Shown here in pieces: positions 5,601 to 12,839 of a stretch of 16,191 nt of DNA. Within the stretch, counting starts at the first letter, position 1; each line of letters starts with the position of its first letter. The stretch is from Clostridiales bacterium (GTDB lineage: Bacteria > Bacillota > Clostridia > Oscillospirales > Oscillospiraceae): assembly GCA_004555705.1 (NCBI GenBank), contig SFHI01000087.1, positions 1 through 16,191 of the forward strand, read 5' to 3'. The notes beneath the pieces were generated by a model. It worked only from the letters and a program-made list of their open reading frames with translations, was not told the origin of the DNA and did not search any database. Both the position numbers and the translations under genes were made by a program.

Positions 5601-6878
5601 ATGAAAAAAGGAGACACACTTTACACCCAGTATGTGAACATTCTGAAAGAGGAGCTGCGGCCTGCCATGGGCTGCACCGAGCCCATTGCTCTGGCCCTGG
5701 CGGGGGCCAAGGCGCGGCAGACCCTGGGGCGGCTGCCGGAGTGGGCGGAGCTTCAGGTCAGCGGGAACATCATTAAGAATGTGAAAAGCGTGGTGGTTCC
5801 CAACACCGGCGGCCTCCACGGTATGGAGGCTGCCGTGTGCGCCGGAATCGTGGCGGGGGACCCGGACCGGGAACTCCAGGTCATCAGCGGCATTCCCCGG
5901 GAGTGCCACGGGGAAATCCGGGAGTATATGCGCAGGCTCCGGCTGGAAATCCGGCCGGCCTCCTCGGAGCTGGTGTTCGACATTGATCTGACCGTGGGCG
6001 CGGGAGCGGATACCGTCCGCATCCGGATTGTGAACCACCATACCAATCTGGTTCTGCTGCAGAAGAATGACGAGATTCTGCTGCAGCGGGAGATCGTGGA
6101 CAGCGCCGAGGATGCGCTGACGGACAAGTCCTGCCTCAGCGTGGCGGATATTGTGGCTTTCGCCGACTGCGTGGACCCGGAGGACATCCGGGAGACTGTG
6201 GGCCGTCAGATTCAGGCCAATATGGAAATCGCCCGGGCCGGGCTGGAGGGAGACTGGGGCGCCAATGTGGGCAGGGTGATTCTGCACCACCAGGGGGCTT
6301 CCCCGGAGAAAAAGGCTGCCGCCTGGGCCGCCGCCGGGTCCGACGCCCGGATGAGCGGCTGTGAAAAGCCGGTGGTCATCGTCTCCGGCAGCGGAAATCA
6401 GGGCATCACCGCCAGCGTGCCTGTGGCGGTGTTCGCCCGGGAGATGGGTGTGGACGAGGAGAAGCTGCTGCGGGCGGTGGCATTGAGTGATCTCGTCACC
6501 ATCCACCAGAAGGCGGGCATCGGGCGGCTTTCCGCCTACTGCGGCGCCATCAGTGCCGGCTGCGGCGCGGGGGCGGGAATCGCCTACCTGCTGGGCGGAG
6601 ACGCGGAGGCCATCGCCCACACGGTGGTCAATGCCATCTCCATCCTCTCGGGAACCATCTGCGACGGGGCCAAGCCCTCCTGCGCGGCCAAGATCGCCTC
6701 GGCGGTGGACGCGGGAATTCTGGGCTACCAGATGTTCCTGGACCGGCAGCAGTTCTACGGCGGCGACGGCATCGTCACCAAGGGCGTGGACAATACGGTA
6801 CATAATGTGGGCCGCCTGGCCAGAGAAGGAATGCGGGAAACGGACAAAACCATTCTGGAGATCATGATGGAGTCCTGA
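5601..6878 (+). CDS. cyuA: L-cysteine desulfidase-like protein (CyuA/UPF0597 family)
   Basis: A 425-aa cytoplasmic protein of the CyuA (YhaM) family, related to the alpha domain of iron-sulfur L-serine dehydratases. Characterised members break L-cysteine into pyruvate, ammonia and sulfide using an oxygen-sensitive [4Fe-4S] cluster. Supporting motifs are MGCTEPIALA with Cys25 (23-32), VVVPNTGGLHG (64-74), SGSGNQGI (262-269), AYCGAISAGCGAGAG (Cys314, Cys321) and GTICDGAKPSC (Cys354, Cys361). Cys25 and some of the later cysteines are the likely cluster ligands. Start ATG 5601 has GGGAG 8 nt upstream; an in-frame ATG at 5538 lies almost against repeat D and lacks homology. azlC begins 26 nt after the stop, so a shared transcript is likely. 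The exact substrate cannot be fixed by sequence; related enzymes may use serine or other amino acids. Confidence 0.88.
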   Translation: MKKGDTLYTQYVNILKEELRPAMGCTEPIALALAGAKARQTLGRLPEWAELQVSGNIIKNVKSVVVPNTGGLHGMEAAVCAGIVAGDPDRELQVISGIPRECHGEIREYMRRLRLEIRPASSELVFDIDLTVGAGADTVRIRIVNHHTNLVLLQKNDEILLQREIVDSAEDALTDKSCLSVADIVAFADCVDPEDIRETVGRQIQANMEIARAGLEGDWGANVGRVILHHQGASPEKKAAAWAAAGSDARMSGCEKPVVIVSGSGNQGITASVPVAVFAREMGVDEEKLLRAVALSDLVTIHQKAGIGRLSAYCGAISAGCGAGAGIAYLLGGDAEAIAHTVVNAISILSGTICDGAKPSCAAKIASAVDAGILGYQMFLDRQQFYGGDGIVTKGVDNTVHNVGRLAREGMRETDKTILEIMMES

Positions 6879-6904
6879 CCCTGCCGGAAACGGAAGGATT
6901 GCGC

Positions 6905-7615
6905 ATGAATTGGAAACAATACACCCAGGGAATCCGGCGGGGGCTGCCGGTGGGGATGGGATACTTCTCGGTGAGCTTCGGCTTCGGTGCCCTTGCGGCG
7001 GCCAACGGGGTGAAGGCCCTGGACGCGGCCCTGATCTCCGCCACGAATCTCACCAGCGCCGGACAGTTCGCAGGGCTGACCCTGCTGCTGGCGGGGACAA
7101 CTTTATGGGAGATGATCCTGACCCAGCTGGTCATCAACAGCCGCTACGCCCTCATGAGCCTGGCCCTGAGCCAGCGGATGGGGGAGCGGATCGGAGTGCT
7201 CCCCAGGCTCGCCATTGCCTTTTTTAATACGGACGAGATTTTTGCCCTGGCCATGGCCAACCCCGAGCCCCTGACGGTACCCTTTCTGCTGGGACTGGGG
7301 GGCCTGCCCTTTGTGGGCTGGACGGGAGGTACCCTGCTGGGGGCATTGGCAGGCAGTGTGCTGCCGGGGGCTATCCGGACAGCTCTGGGGGTCATGCTCT
7401 ACGGAATGTTTATCGCCATCGTGGTGCCCCCCGCCCGGAAGGAGCGGAATGTGCTGGCGGCAGTGGCTCTGGCCCTTCTGTGCAGCTGCCTGTTCACCTG
7501 GGTGCCGGGGCTGAAGGACGTCACCGCGGGGCTTTCCATCGTGATCTGCACAGTGGCTGCCGCGGCGGTAAGCGCCTGGCTGTTCCCGGTGAAGGAAGAG
7601 GAGGCCGCGGCGTGA
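6905..7615 (+). CDS. azlC: AzlC family amino-acid exporter, large subunit
   Basis: A 236-aa multi-pass membrane protein of the AzlC (YgaZ) family, which with AzlD exports branched-chain amino acids and, in E. coli YgaZH, also methionine. Diagnostic stretches are RRGLPVGMGYFSVSFGFG near the N-terminus, SATNLTSAGQFAG and QLVINSRYALMSLALS. ATG 6905 is chosen with GGAAGG about 8 nt upstream; a TTG at 6899 is in frame but poorly placed. It follows cyuA by 26 nt and overlaps azlD by 4 nt, which indicates a three-gene operon. The substrate here is inferred only from the family and the neighbours. Confidence 0.93.
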   Translation: MNWKQYTQGIRRGLPVGMGYFSVSFGFGALAAANGVKALDAALISATNLTSAGQFAGLTLLLAGTTLWEMILTQLVINSRYALMSLALSQRMGERIGVLPRLAIAFFNTDEIFALAMANPEPLTVPFLLGLGGLPFVGWTGGTLLGALAGSVLPGAIRTALGVMLYGMFIAIVVPPARKERNVLAAVALALLCSCLFTWVPGLKDVTAGLSIVICTVAAAAVSAWLFPVKEEEAAA

Positions 7616-7923
7616 GCATCTATGTATACATCGCGGTCATGGCCCTGACCACCTATCTCATTCGGGTGCTGCCCATGACCATCTTCCGCAAGCCCATCCG
7701 GAGCCGGTTTTTAAAGTCGTTTCTATACTATGTGCCCTACGCGTGCCTGACCGCCATGACCTTCCCCGCCATCCTCTCCAGCACCAATTCGGTGATCAGC
7801 GGGGCGGCGGCTCTGGCCGCTGCGGTGGTCACGGCCTGGCGGGGAAAGAGCCTCATGACTGTGGCCCTGGTCAGCTCCGCTGCGGTGCTGGTGACCGAAG
7901 GCCTGCTGGCGATTCTCGGCTGA
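7612..7923 (+). CDS. azlD: AzlD family amino-acid exporter, small subunit
   Basis: A 103-aa membrane protein with about three to four hydrophobic segments, the small partner of AzlC (YgaH type). Typical blocks are TTYLIRVLPMTIF and FLYYVPYACLTAMTFPAIL. It starts with GTG 7612, overlapping the azlC stop as GTGA, with AGGAGG just upstream inside the azlC end, so translation is probably coupled. No ordinary terminator follows; repeat copy E begins 7 nt after the stop and may serve as the transcript end. Confidence 0.92.
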   Translation: MSIYVYIAVMALTTYLIRVLPMTIFRKPIRSRFLKSFLYYVPYACLTAMTFPAILSSTNSVISGAAALAAAVVTAWRGKSLMTVALVSSAAVLVTEGLLAILG

Positions 7924-7930
7924 GGGTGAC

Positions 7931-8163
7931 AAATTGGTGTTTGTCGGGCGGAGCCCGAATTGACAGTTGACAGTGGACAGTTGACAGTTGAGGAGTCCCT
8001 TCGGGACGATTATAAATATAGAGTTCAGAAACATTACGTTTTTCGGTACAATTGACGATATTTGAATCAAAATTATTTCAAATAATCCCCGAAGGAGATA
8101 CCATAACTGTCCACTTTCCACTGTCAACTGTCAATTGGGGAGCGCAGCAACAAACACCAATTT
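7931..8163 (+). repeat. Type 2 MITE-like repeat, copy E (diverged 7-bp arms)
   Basis: A 233-bp element from AAATTGGTGTTTG (7931) to AAACACCAATTT (8152-8163). The left arm is built from AGTTGAC/AGTGGAC units instead of the AATTGAC units of copies B and J, and the right arm carries the matching complement (ACTGTCCAC...CAACTGTCAATT). Inner blocks TCCCTTCGGGACGATTATAAA and a related CCCCGAAGGAG near the right arm correspond to those of copy B. It is non-coding and fills the gap after azlD. Confidence 0.88.
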
Positions 8164-8203
8164 GCCCTGCGGGGGCTGTGAAAAAATGAAAAAAATATTG
8201 CTC

Positions 8204-8227
8204 AAATCCCCGGTTTTCCGGGGATTT
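8204..8227. terminator. Isolated hairpin upstream of mntP, possible terminator
   Basis: A perfect 10-bp stem AAATCCCCGG / CCGGGGATTT has loop TTTT. No T-run follows on the plus strand; on the minus strand a broken T-rich stretch follows. A 10-bp palindrome GTAAATTTAC (8228-8237) lies directly beside it, 22 nt before the mntP -35 box. It may end azlCD transcripts or be a regulatory site. Confidence 0.4.
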
Positions 8228-8259
8228 GTAAATTTACTGTTTCAGAAACGCGGTTCATC

Positions 8260-8288
8260 TTGACTTGCGGGCGGGGCTTTGCTATAAT
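8260..8288 (+). promoter_or_regulatory. Promoter of mntP
   Basis: TTGACT (8260-8265) and perfect TATAAT (8283-8288) have a 17-nt spacer. The start codon lies only 35 nt past the -10 box, so the leader is short and cannot contain the manganese (yybP-ykoY) riboswitch often found before mntP genes. Confidence 0.9.
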
Positions 8289-8323
8289 GCGGCCCGAGAG
8301 AAGACAGTGGGAGGATGCAAAAT

Positions 8324-8896
8324 ATGGGAATTGCGGAGCTGCTGATTTTGGCGGTGGGGCTGAGCATGGACGCCCTGGCGGTGTCCATCTGCAAGGGCCT
8401 GGCGATGAAGAAGGCTACGGTTCGGGCGGGGGTGACCTGCGGGCTCTGGTTCGGCGGGTTTCAGGCCCTGATGCCCCTGATCGGCTTTTTCCTGGGGTCC
8501 CTGTTCGCGGAGGCCATCGAGGCCTTTGACCACTGGGTTGCCTTCGCGCTGCTTGTGCTCATCGGCGTGAATATGCTCAAGGAGGCCCTGGAAAAGGGCG
8601 ATTCCTGCCCCACAAACAGCGCCGATTTCAGCGCCAAAACCATGTTCGTCATGGCTGTGGCCACCAGTATTGACGCGCTGGCCGTGGGCATCTCCCTGGC
8701 CATGGCGGGAACGGAAAACATCTTCCTGGCGGTGACGCTGATCGGCCTGATGACCTTTACCCTGTCCGCCCTGGGCGTGAAAATCGGCAGTGTGTTCGGC
8801 AGCCGTTACGAAAAGAAGGCTCAGGTGGCCGGAGGCGTGATCCTCATTGCCCTGGGCGTGAAGATTCTGCTGGAGCACCTGGGGGTTCTGGGTTGA
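8324..8896 (+). CDS. mntP: Manganese efflux pump MntP
   Basis: A 190-aa, six-segment membrane protein that exports Mn2+. Two internally similar halves each carry a conserved acidic membrane motif: GLSMDALAVS with Asp16 and TSIDALAVGIS with Asp117. The blocks GFQALMPLIGF and HWVAFALLVLIGVNML are also typical. ATG 8324 is preferred to ATG 8315: GGGAGG (8309-8314) is 9 nt from 8324 but directly touches 8315, and the shorter form matches the family length and Asp position. The stop overlaps the next gene by 4 nt. It has its own promoter and no visible Mn riboswitch. Confidence 0.94.
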   Translation: MGIAELLILAVGLSMDALAVSICKGLAMKKATVRAGVTCGLWFGGFQALMPLIGFFLGSLFAEAIEAFDHWVAFALLVLIGVNMLKEALEKGDSCPTNSADFSAKTMFVMAVATSIDALAVGISLAMAGTENIFLAVTLIGLMTFTLSALGVKIGSVFGSRYEKKAQVAGGVILIALGVKILLEHLGVLG

Positions 8897-9348
8897 AGCG
8901 GCGGGGCTGGGCAGGGCACCTGTGGACGCTGCTGCTGATTGCCAACCTGGCCTTTATCTGGGGCAATTCCATGCTCCCCGGGTCGGAATCCCAGCAGCTC
9001 AGCGACGGCTTCCTGCATTACCTCAGCCTTTTGCTCTCGCCCCTTGGGGAGTACGCTTCCATGGCCCTGCGCAAGGCCGCCCATTTTTCGGAATTCGCCT
9101 GCCTGGGTGTTCTGCTGACGGGATTTTTCCGGACGCGCGGGCGCGGAAGCTATGTACCCGCCGCCCTGTGCGGCCTGCTGAGTGCCTGCGTGGACGAGAC
9201 CATTCAGATATTCTCTCCGGAAAGATCCTCCAGCCTTGCGGATGTGTGGATCGATTTTGCCGGGGTACTGACGGGTATATTCCTGCTGCATTTCGGGCAT
9301 ATTCTATGGACAAAGACACGGAAAACTCACAAATCGGAGGAAAAATGA
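8893..9348 (+). CDS. VanZ-like family membrane protein
   Basis: A 151-aa membrane protein of the VanZ-like family. The two hallmark blocks are present: RKAAHFSEFACLG (60-72) and DETIQIFSPERSSSLADVWI followed by DFAG (101-124). Roughly four hydrophobic segments are visible. VanZ confers low-level teicoplanin resistance in its original setting, but most chromosomal relatives have no proven role, so resistance should not be assumed. The start is TTG 8893, overlapping the mntP stop as TTGA; the ribosome site is weak, which fits translational coupling with mntP. The stop abuts the next gene, so mntP, this gene and the lipoprotein gene probably form one transcript. Confidence 0.88.
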   Translation: MKRRGWAGHLWTLLLIANLAFIWGNSMLPGSESQQLSDGFLHYLSLLLSPLGEYASMALRKAAHFSEFACLGVLLTGFFRTRGRGSYVPAALCGLLSACVDETIQIFSPERSSSLADVWIDFAGVLTGIFLLHFGHILWTKTRKTHKSEEK

Positions 9349-9349
9349 T

Positions 9350-9895
9350 ATGAAGAAGCTTATCTGCCTGTGCCTGGCGCTTGCCATGGCCATGTCCCTG
9401 GCGGCCTGCGGCAAGAAGGCCCCCGAGGAAACCACCGCTGCCACCTCCGCCCCCAGCGTGGAGGGCACCATGGAGGAACTGGTGAACAAGATCATTGAAA
9501 AACGCCCCGTGGAATTCTCCGGCGGAAGCATCGTCATCGACCTGGCGGACACCAGTGAGGACGGGCAGTGGATCGTGAAGAGCTACACCGGCCTGGAGGA
9601 TGCCTCGGTTCTCACCGATGCCGCCGCCTACGAGCCCATGATGGGTTCCATCGCTTTCTCCCTGGTGGCGGTTCGGGTGGCTCCTGACGCAGACGCCAAG
9701 GCCGTGGGAGAGCGCATGAAGTCCGGCATTGACCCCCGGAAGTGGATCTGCGTGGAGGCCGACGACCTGCTGGTGGCGGGTTACGGCGATGTGGTGATGC
9801 TGATTATGGTCAGCTCCACCGGCGGAATGACCGCCCAGTCCTTTGTGGACGCGTTCCAGACCGTGGTGGGCGGGACCTGTGATTTCGTGATCTGA
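9350..9895 (+). CDS. Small predicted lipoprotein of unknown function
   Basis: A 181-aa protein with a lipoprotein signal: MKK, a hydrophobic stretch and lipobox SLAAC with Cys at 20, then a short Thr/Ala/Glu-rich linker (about 22-38). The rest is a compact domain with alternating beta-like segments (GSIVIDLADTSEDGQWIVKS, AFSLVAVRVAPDADA, DVVMLIMVSS). It could be a ligand-binding or scaffold protein on the outer face of the membrane. I do not recognise the family. The start ATG 9350 has GGAGG upstream that lies inside the end of the VanZ-like gene. A strong terminator follows. Codon use resembles its neighbours. Confidence 0.85.
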   Translation: MKKLICLCLALAMAMSLAACGKKAPEETTAATSAPSVEGTMEELVNKIIEKRPVEFSGGSIVIDLADTSEDGQWIVKSYTGLEDASVLTDAAAYEPMMGSIAFSLVAVRVAPDADAKAVGERMKSGIDPRKWICVEADDLLVAGYGDVVMLIMVSSTGGMTAQSFVDAFQTVVGGTCDFVI

Positions 9896-9913
9896 TAAAT
9901 TCCCATGCGCGAT

Positions 9914-9964
9914 GCTGCCATCCCGGGCCGGGCCCGTTTTCCCGGCCGGGACGGCAGCGTTTTT
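9914..9964 (+). terminator. Rho-independent terminator after the mntP-vanZ-lipoprotein genes
   Basis: A long GC-rich stem (GCTGCC...CCGGG with CCCGG...GGCAGC, one mismatch and one bulge) is followed by five T (9960-9964). It begins 18 nt after the lipoprotein stop codon. Confidence 0.9.
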
Positions 9965-9985
9965 CGCTGCGTGCAAGAGTACAAT

Positions 9986-10049
9986 AAATTGTTGTTTACA
10001 GTTTTCAAGAATGTTGCGTTTACACCGTAGGGGCGGATATTATCCGCCC
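9986..10049 (+). repeat. Truncated MITE-like repeat (copy F) with a GGGCGGATA palindrome
   Basis: It starts with the shared terminus AAATTGTTGTTT (9986-9997) but no matching right end is found before the next gene. It contains the palindrome GGGCGGATA-T-TATCCGCCC (10031-10049), preceded by TAG. Neither the type 1 nor type 2 arms are present, so this is a remnant or a third interior. Bases 10050-10086 lead into the MBOAT gene. Confidence 0.6.
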
Positions 10050-10086
10050 GAAACGTTCCGATTTTTGAGTGTTTTCGATAGATATT

Positions 10087-11469
10087 ATGGTTTTTTCCAG
10101 TATCCCATTCCTATATTATTTCCTCCCGGCTGTGCTGGGGGGATACTTTCTCATGCCGGGAAAACTCAAAAACGGGTGGCTGCTTGCCTCCAGTCTGGTG
10201 TTCTACGGGTGGGGGGAACCCAGGCTGCTGTGGCTTATGGTTTTTACCATCCTGCTGTTCTACGGCTGCGGTCTGGCCATGGACCGGGCGCAATCGAAGC
10301 GGGGGAAGAAGCTGTGGCTGATTCTCTCTGTGGCTGTCAGCCTGGGACTGCTGGGGGTTTTCAAATACGCGGACTTCTTCATCGGGAGCTTCAACACGCT
10401 GACGGGGCTTTCGGTGCCCCTGCTGCGGCTGGCGCTTCCGGTGGGAATCAGCTTCTACACCTTCCAGTGCCTCAGCTACACCATTGACCTGTACCGGGGG
10501 AATGCCCAGGTGCAGAAGAACATCGTGCATTTCGGGGCCTATGTGGCCATGTTCCCCCAGCTCATTGCCGGGCCAATTGTCCGGTATGTGGACGTGGAGC
10601 GGCAGCTGCGGCAGCGGGAGCACAGCTGGGAGGATGCCCGGCTGGGGCTGCGGCGCTTTTTGGTGGGCCTGGGAAAGAAGGTAATTCTGGCCGACAACTT
10701 CGCGCTGCTTTGTAAGCTCTACCGGGAGTCCGGAGAGAAAACCGTGGTGTTTTCCTGGATGTACGCCATCGCCTTTACCCTGAATATTTACTTTGATTTC
10801 TCTGGCTACAGCGATATGGCCATCGGCCTGGGGCGGATTCTGGGGTTCCGGTTCCCGGAGAATTTCCGCTACCCCTATATGAGCCGCAGCGTCACCGAGT
10901 TCTGGCGGCGCTGGCACATGACCCTGGGGGGCTGGTTCCGGGACTATGTCTACATCCCCATGGGCGGCAACCGGGTCCGCCGGGTCCGCTGGGTGGTAAA
11001 CATCCTGACGGTGTGGATGCTCACCGGATTGTGGCACGGGGCGGCCTGGAATTTCGTGCTGTGGGGGCTGCTGTTCGCGGCGCTGCTGCTTCTGGAAAAG
11101 GTGCTGCCCCTGGACAGACTCCCCGGGGCGCTGCGCCACGGCTATGTGGTGCTGGCGGTGGTGCTGAGCTTTGTGCTGTTCAACGCAGGGAGCCTTTCTC
11201 AGGCGGCGGGGGATTTCCGGTGCCTGTTCGGGCTGGGGGGCCTGCCCCTCTGCGGAAAGGAAACCGGGTACTATCTGGCAAGCTGCGCGCCGCTGTTCCT
11301 TATGGGAATCTTAGGGGCCACGCCGCTGCCCTGCCGCCTTGGACAGCGGCTGGAGAAAACCAGGGTGGGCGGACTTCTGGAAGCGGGGCTCATGACCGGG
11401 CTGCTGCTGGTGTGCACCGGGTACCTCGTAGACGGCTCCTTCAGCCCGTTTTTGTATTTCCGATTCTGA
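10087..11469 (+). CDS. MBOAT family O-acyltransferase (AlgI/DltB-like)
   Basis: A 460-aa polytopic membrane protein that by family transfers acyl groups, usually acetyl, to extracytoplasmic polymers. It begins with the typical MVFSSIPFLYYFLP segment. Further hallmarks are LPVGISFYTFQCLSYTIDLY (118-137), FPQLIAGPIVRY (156-167), the first conserved histidine block EFWRRWHMTL (His277) and the catalytic-type block LTGLWHGAAWNF (His317). ATG 10087 matches where homologues begin; a GTG at 10069 is in frame. No clear ribosome site precedes either start, which is unusual in this window. The acceptor polymer is unknown. The DHHW-family gene downstream, separated by repeat G, is its expected partner, as AlgI works with AlgJ/AlgX. 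Confidence 0.92.
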   Translation: MVFSSIPFLYYFLPAVLGGYFLMPGKLKNGWLLASSLVFYGWGEPRLLWLMVFTILLFYGCGLAMDRAQSKRGKKLWLILSVAVSLGLLGVFKYADFFIGSFNTLTGLSVPLLRLALPVGISFYTFQCLSYTIDLYRGNAQVQKNIVHFGAYVAMFPQLIAGPIVRYVDVERQLRQREHSWEDARLGLRRFLVGLGKKVILADNFALLCKLYRESGEKTVVFSWMYAIAFTLNIYFDFSGYSDMAIGLGRILGFRFPENFRYPYMSRSVTEFWRRWHMTLGGWFRDYVYIPMGGNRVRRVRWVVNILTVWMLTGLWHGAAWNFVLWGLLFAALLLLEKVLPLDRLPGALRHGYVVLAVVLSFVLFNAGSLSQAAGDFRCLFGLGGLPLCGKETGYYLASCAPLFLMGILGATPLPCRLGQRLEKTRVGGLLEAGLMTGLLLVCTGYLVDGSFSPFLYFRF

Positions 11470-11476
11470 CAACGAC

Positions 11477-11683
11477 AAATTGTTGTTTGAAGGTGCGCGT
11501 TACAAATTACCTGTCATTGCGAGCCAGTGCGCACACTGGCGTGGCAATCCCCCGGTTAGAGGGGAAATGTACAAAAACGGACAAACGCCCTAACAAACCG
11601 TCCTGAATTGTTGGGGGATTGCCACACCAGGCTGCGGCCTGGTTCGCAATGACAGTTCTATTTTAGTACTCTAAACAACAATC
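11477..11683 (+). repeat. Type 1 MITE-like repeat, copy G
   Basis: A 207-bp element from AAATTGTTGTTT (11477) to a slightly eroded AAACAACAATC (to 11683). Hairpins are CCAGTG-CGCA-CACTGG (11524-11539) and CCAGGC-TGCG-GCCTGG (11627-11642). Its centre is nearly identical to copy D. It starts 7 nt after the MBOAT stop and fills the space between the two acylation genes. Confidence 0.9.
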
Positions 11684-11715
11684 AATCTATGAGAACAAAC
11701 GAAGGAGGGAACAGG

Positions 11716-12810
11716 ATGAAGCGAAGGAGCCTTTGGGCTTTGGTGCCGGTGGTTTTATGGGCGGCGCTGGTGCTGGGTGCTTGGGTGCTGCCCGCGAAGG
11801 AGATTTCCTTGTCCGAGCGGCGGCCCCTGGCGCAGATGCCGGCGGTCACCGGGGAAACGGTTTTGAATGGTCGGTTTATGGCGGATTTTGAAAAGGCATC
11901 CCTGGATCAGTTCCCCCTGCGGGAGGGCTTCCGGCGGATGAAATCCCTCTTTCACACCCTTTGCCTGGGGCAGAAGGACAACCATGGCATCTATCTGACG
12001 GAGGGCACCGCGGTCAAGCAGGAGTATCCGCTGAATGTCACCTCCCTGGAGCATGCCCTGGGCCGGTTCAACCGGGTGTACCGGGACTACCTGGAGCCGG
12101 GGGGCTGCCGGGTATATGCCGCCATGGTGCCGGACAAGGGATACTTCCTGGCAGAGAAAACCGGACATCTGGCCCTGGACTACGGGCAGATGGAGCAGCT
12201 TCTCCGGGAGGGGATGCCCTGGGCGGAGTATGTGGACATCACCGGGAGCCTGACCGCCGGGGACTACTACCGGACGGACACCCACTGGCGGCAGGAGCGG
12301 CTGCTGGGAACGGCGGCCCTTCTGTGTCAGGCCATGGGAGCGGAAGAACCCCGGGAGGAGGACTTCCGGGCCGCGGCGCTGGAGGAGCCCTTCTACGGGG
12401 TGTACTACGGTCAGGCGGCGCTGCCCATGGAGCCGGACGGGCTGTATGTGCTGGAGAGCGACCTGCTGGCTGCCTGCACCGTGTGTGACTACGAAACCGG
12501 GGCGGTGACCGGGGTCTACAACCGGGACCCCGGGAGCCGGGACCTGTACGACGTTTTCCTGGGCGGTGCCAAGGCCCTGCTCACCATCGAAAACCCCGGC
12601 GCTTCCACGGACCGGGAGCTGATCCTCTTCCGGGATTCCTTCGGCTCGTCCCTGGCCCCGCTGTTGGTGCAGGGCTATGCCAGGGTGACGCTGGTGGACA
12701 TCCGGTATGTGAACCCCGGGCTGCTGGGGCAGCTGCTGGAGTTTGACGGGCAGGACGTACTTTTTCTGTACAGCAGTCTGGTGCTCAATAACAGCGCTGC
12801 GATCAAGTAA
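11716..12810 (+). CDS. DHHW family protein (AlgJ/AlgX-like acylation partner)
   Basis: A 364-aa protein anchored by an N-terminal hydrophobic segment (about 6-26), with the rest predicted outside the membrane. The hallmark TDTHW lies at 187-191 (DTHW at 188-191), and LFRDSFGSSLAPLL (304-317) matches the second conserved block. These families are SGNH-like and are thought to pass or load acetyl groups onto polysaccharide with an MBOAT partner. Exact catalysis here is inference. Start ATG 11716 has GAAGGAGGG 6 nt upstream; an in-frame ATG at 11689 sits beside the repeat end and lacks a site. The upstream MBOAT gene is in the same direction, with repeat G between them, so they may share a transcript. 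Confidence 0.87.
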   Translation: MKRRSLWALVPVVLWAALVLGAWVLPAKEISLSERRPLAQMPAVTGETVLNGRFMADFEKASLDQFPLREGFRRMKSLFHTLCLGQKDNHGIYLTEGTAVKQEYPLNVTSLEHALGRFNRVYRDYLEPGGCRVYAAMVPDKGYFLAEKTGHLALDYGQMEQLLREGMPWAEYVDITGSLTAGDYYRTDTHWRQERLLGTAALLCQAMGAEEPREEDFRAAALEEPFYGVYYGQAALPMEPDGLYVLESDLLAACTVCDYETGAVTGVYNRDPGSRDLYDVFLGGAKALLTIENPGASTDRELILFRDSFGSSLAPLLVQGYARVTLVDIRYVNPGLLGQLLEFDGQDVLFLYSSLVLNNSAAIK

Positions 12811-12839
12811 GGATATGGGCATACAAAAGGCAGAACGAA

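Noticed and set aside
5505..6803. 432-codon open frame opposite cyuA
   Set aside because: It is a shadow of the cyuA codon pattern, with no ribosome site or family motif.
8288..8323. Manganese riboswitch before mntP
   Set aside because: The distance from the -10 box to the start codon is only 35 nt, which leaves no room for the aptamer.
8893..9348. VanZ-like gene as a glycopeptide-resistance determinant
   Set aside because: Only the general VanZ-like family is supported; no vanHAX-type genes are near, and chromosomal relatives mostly have no demonstrated resistance role.
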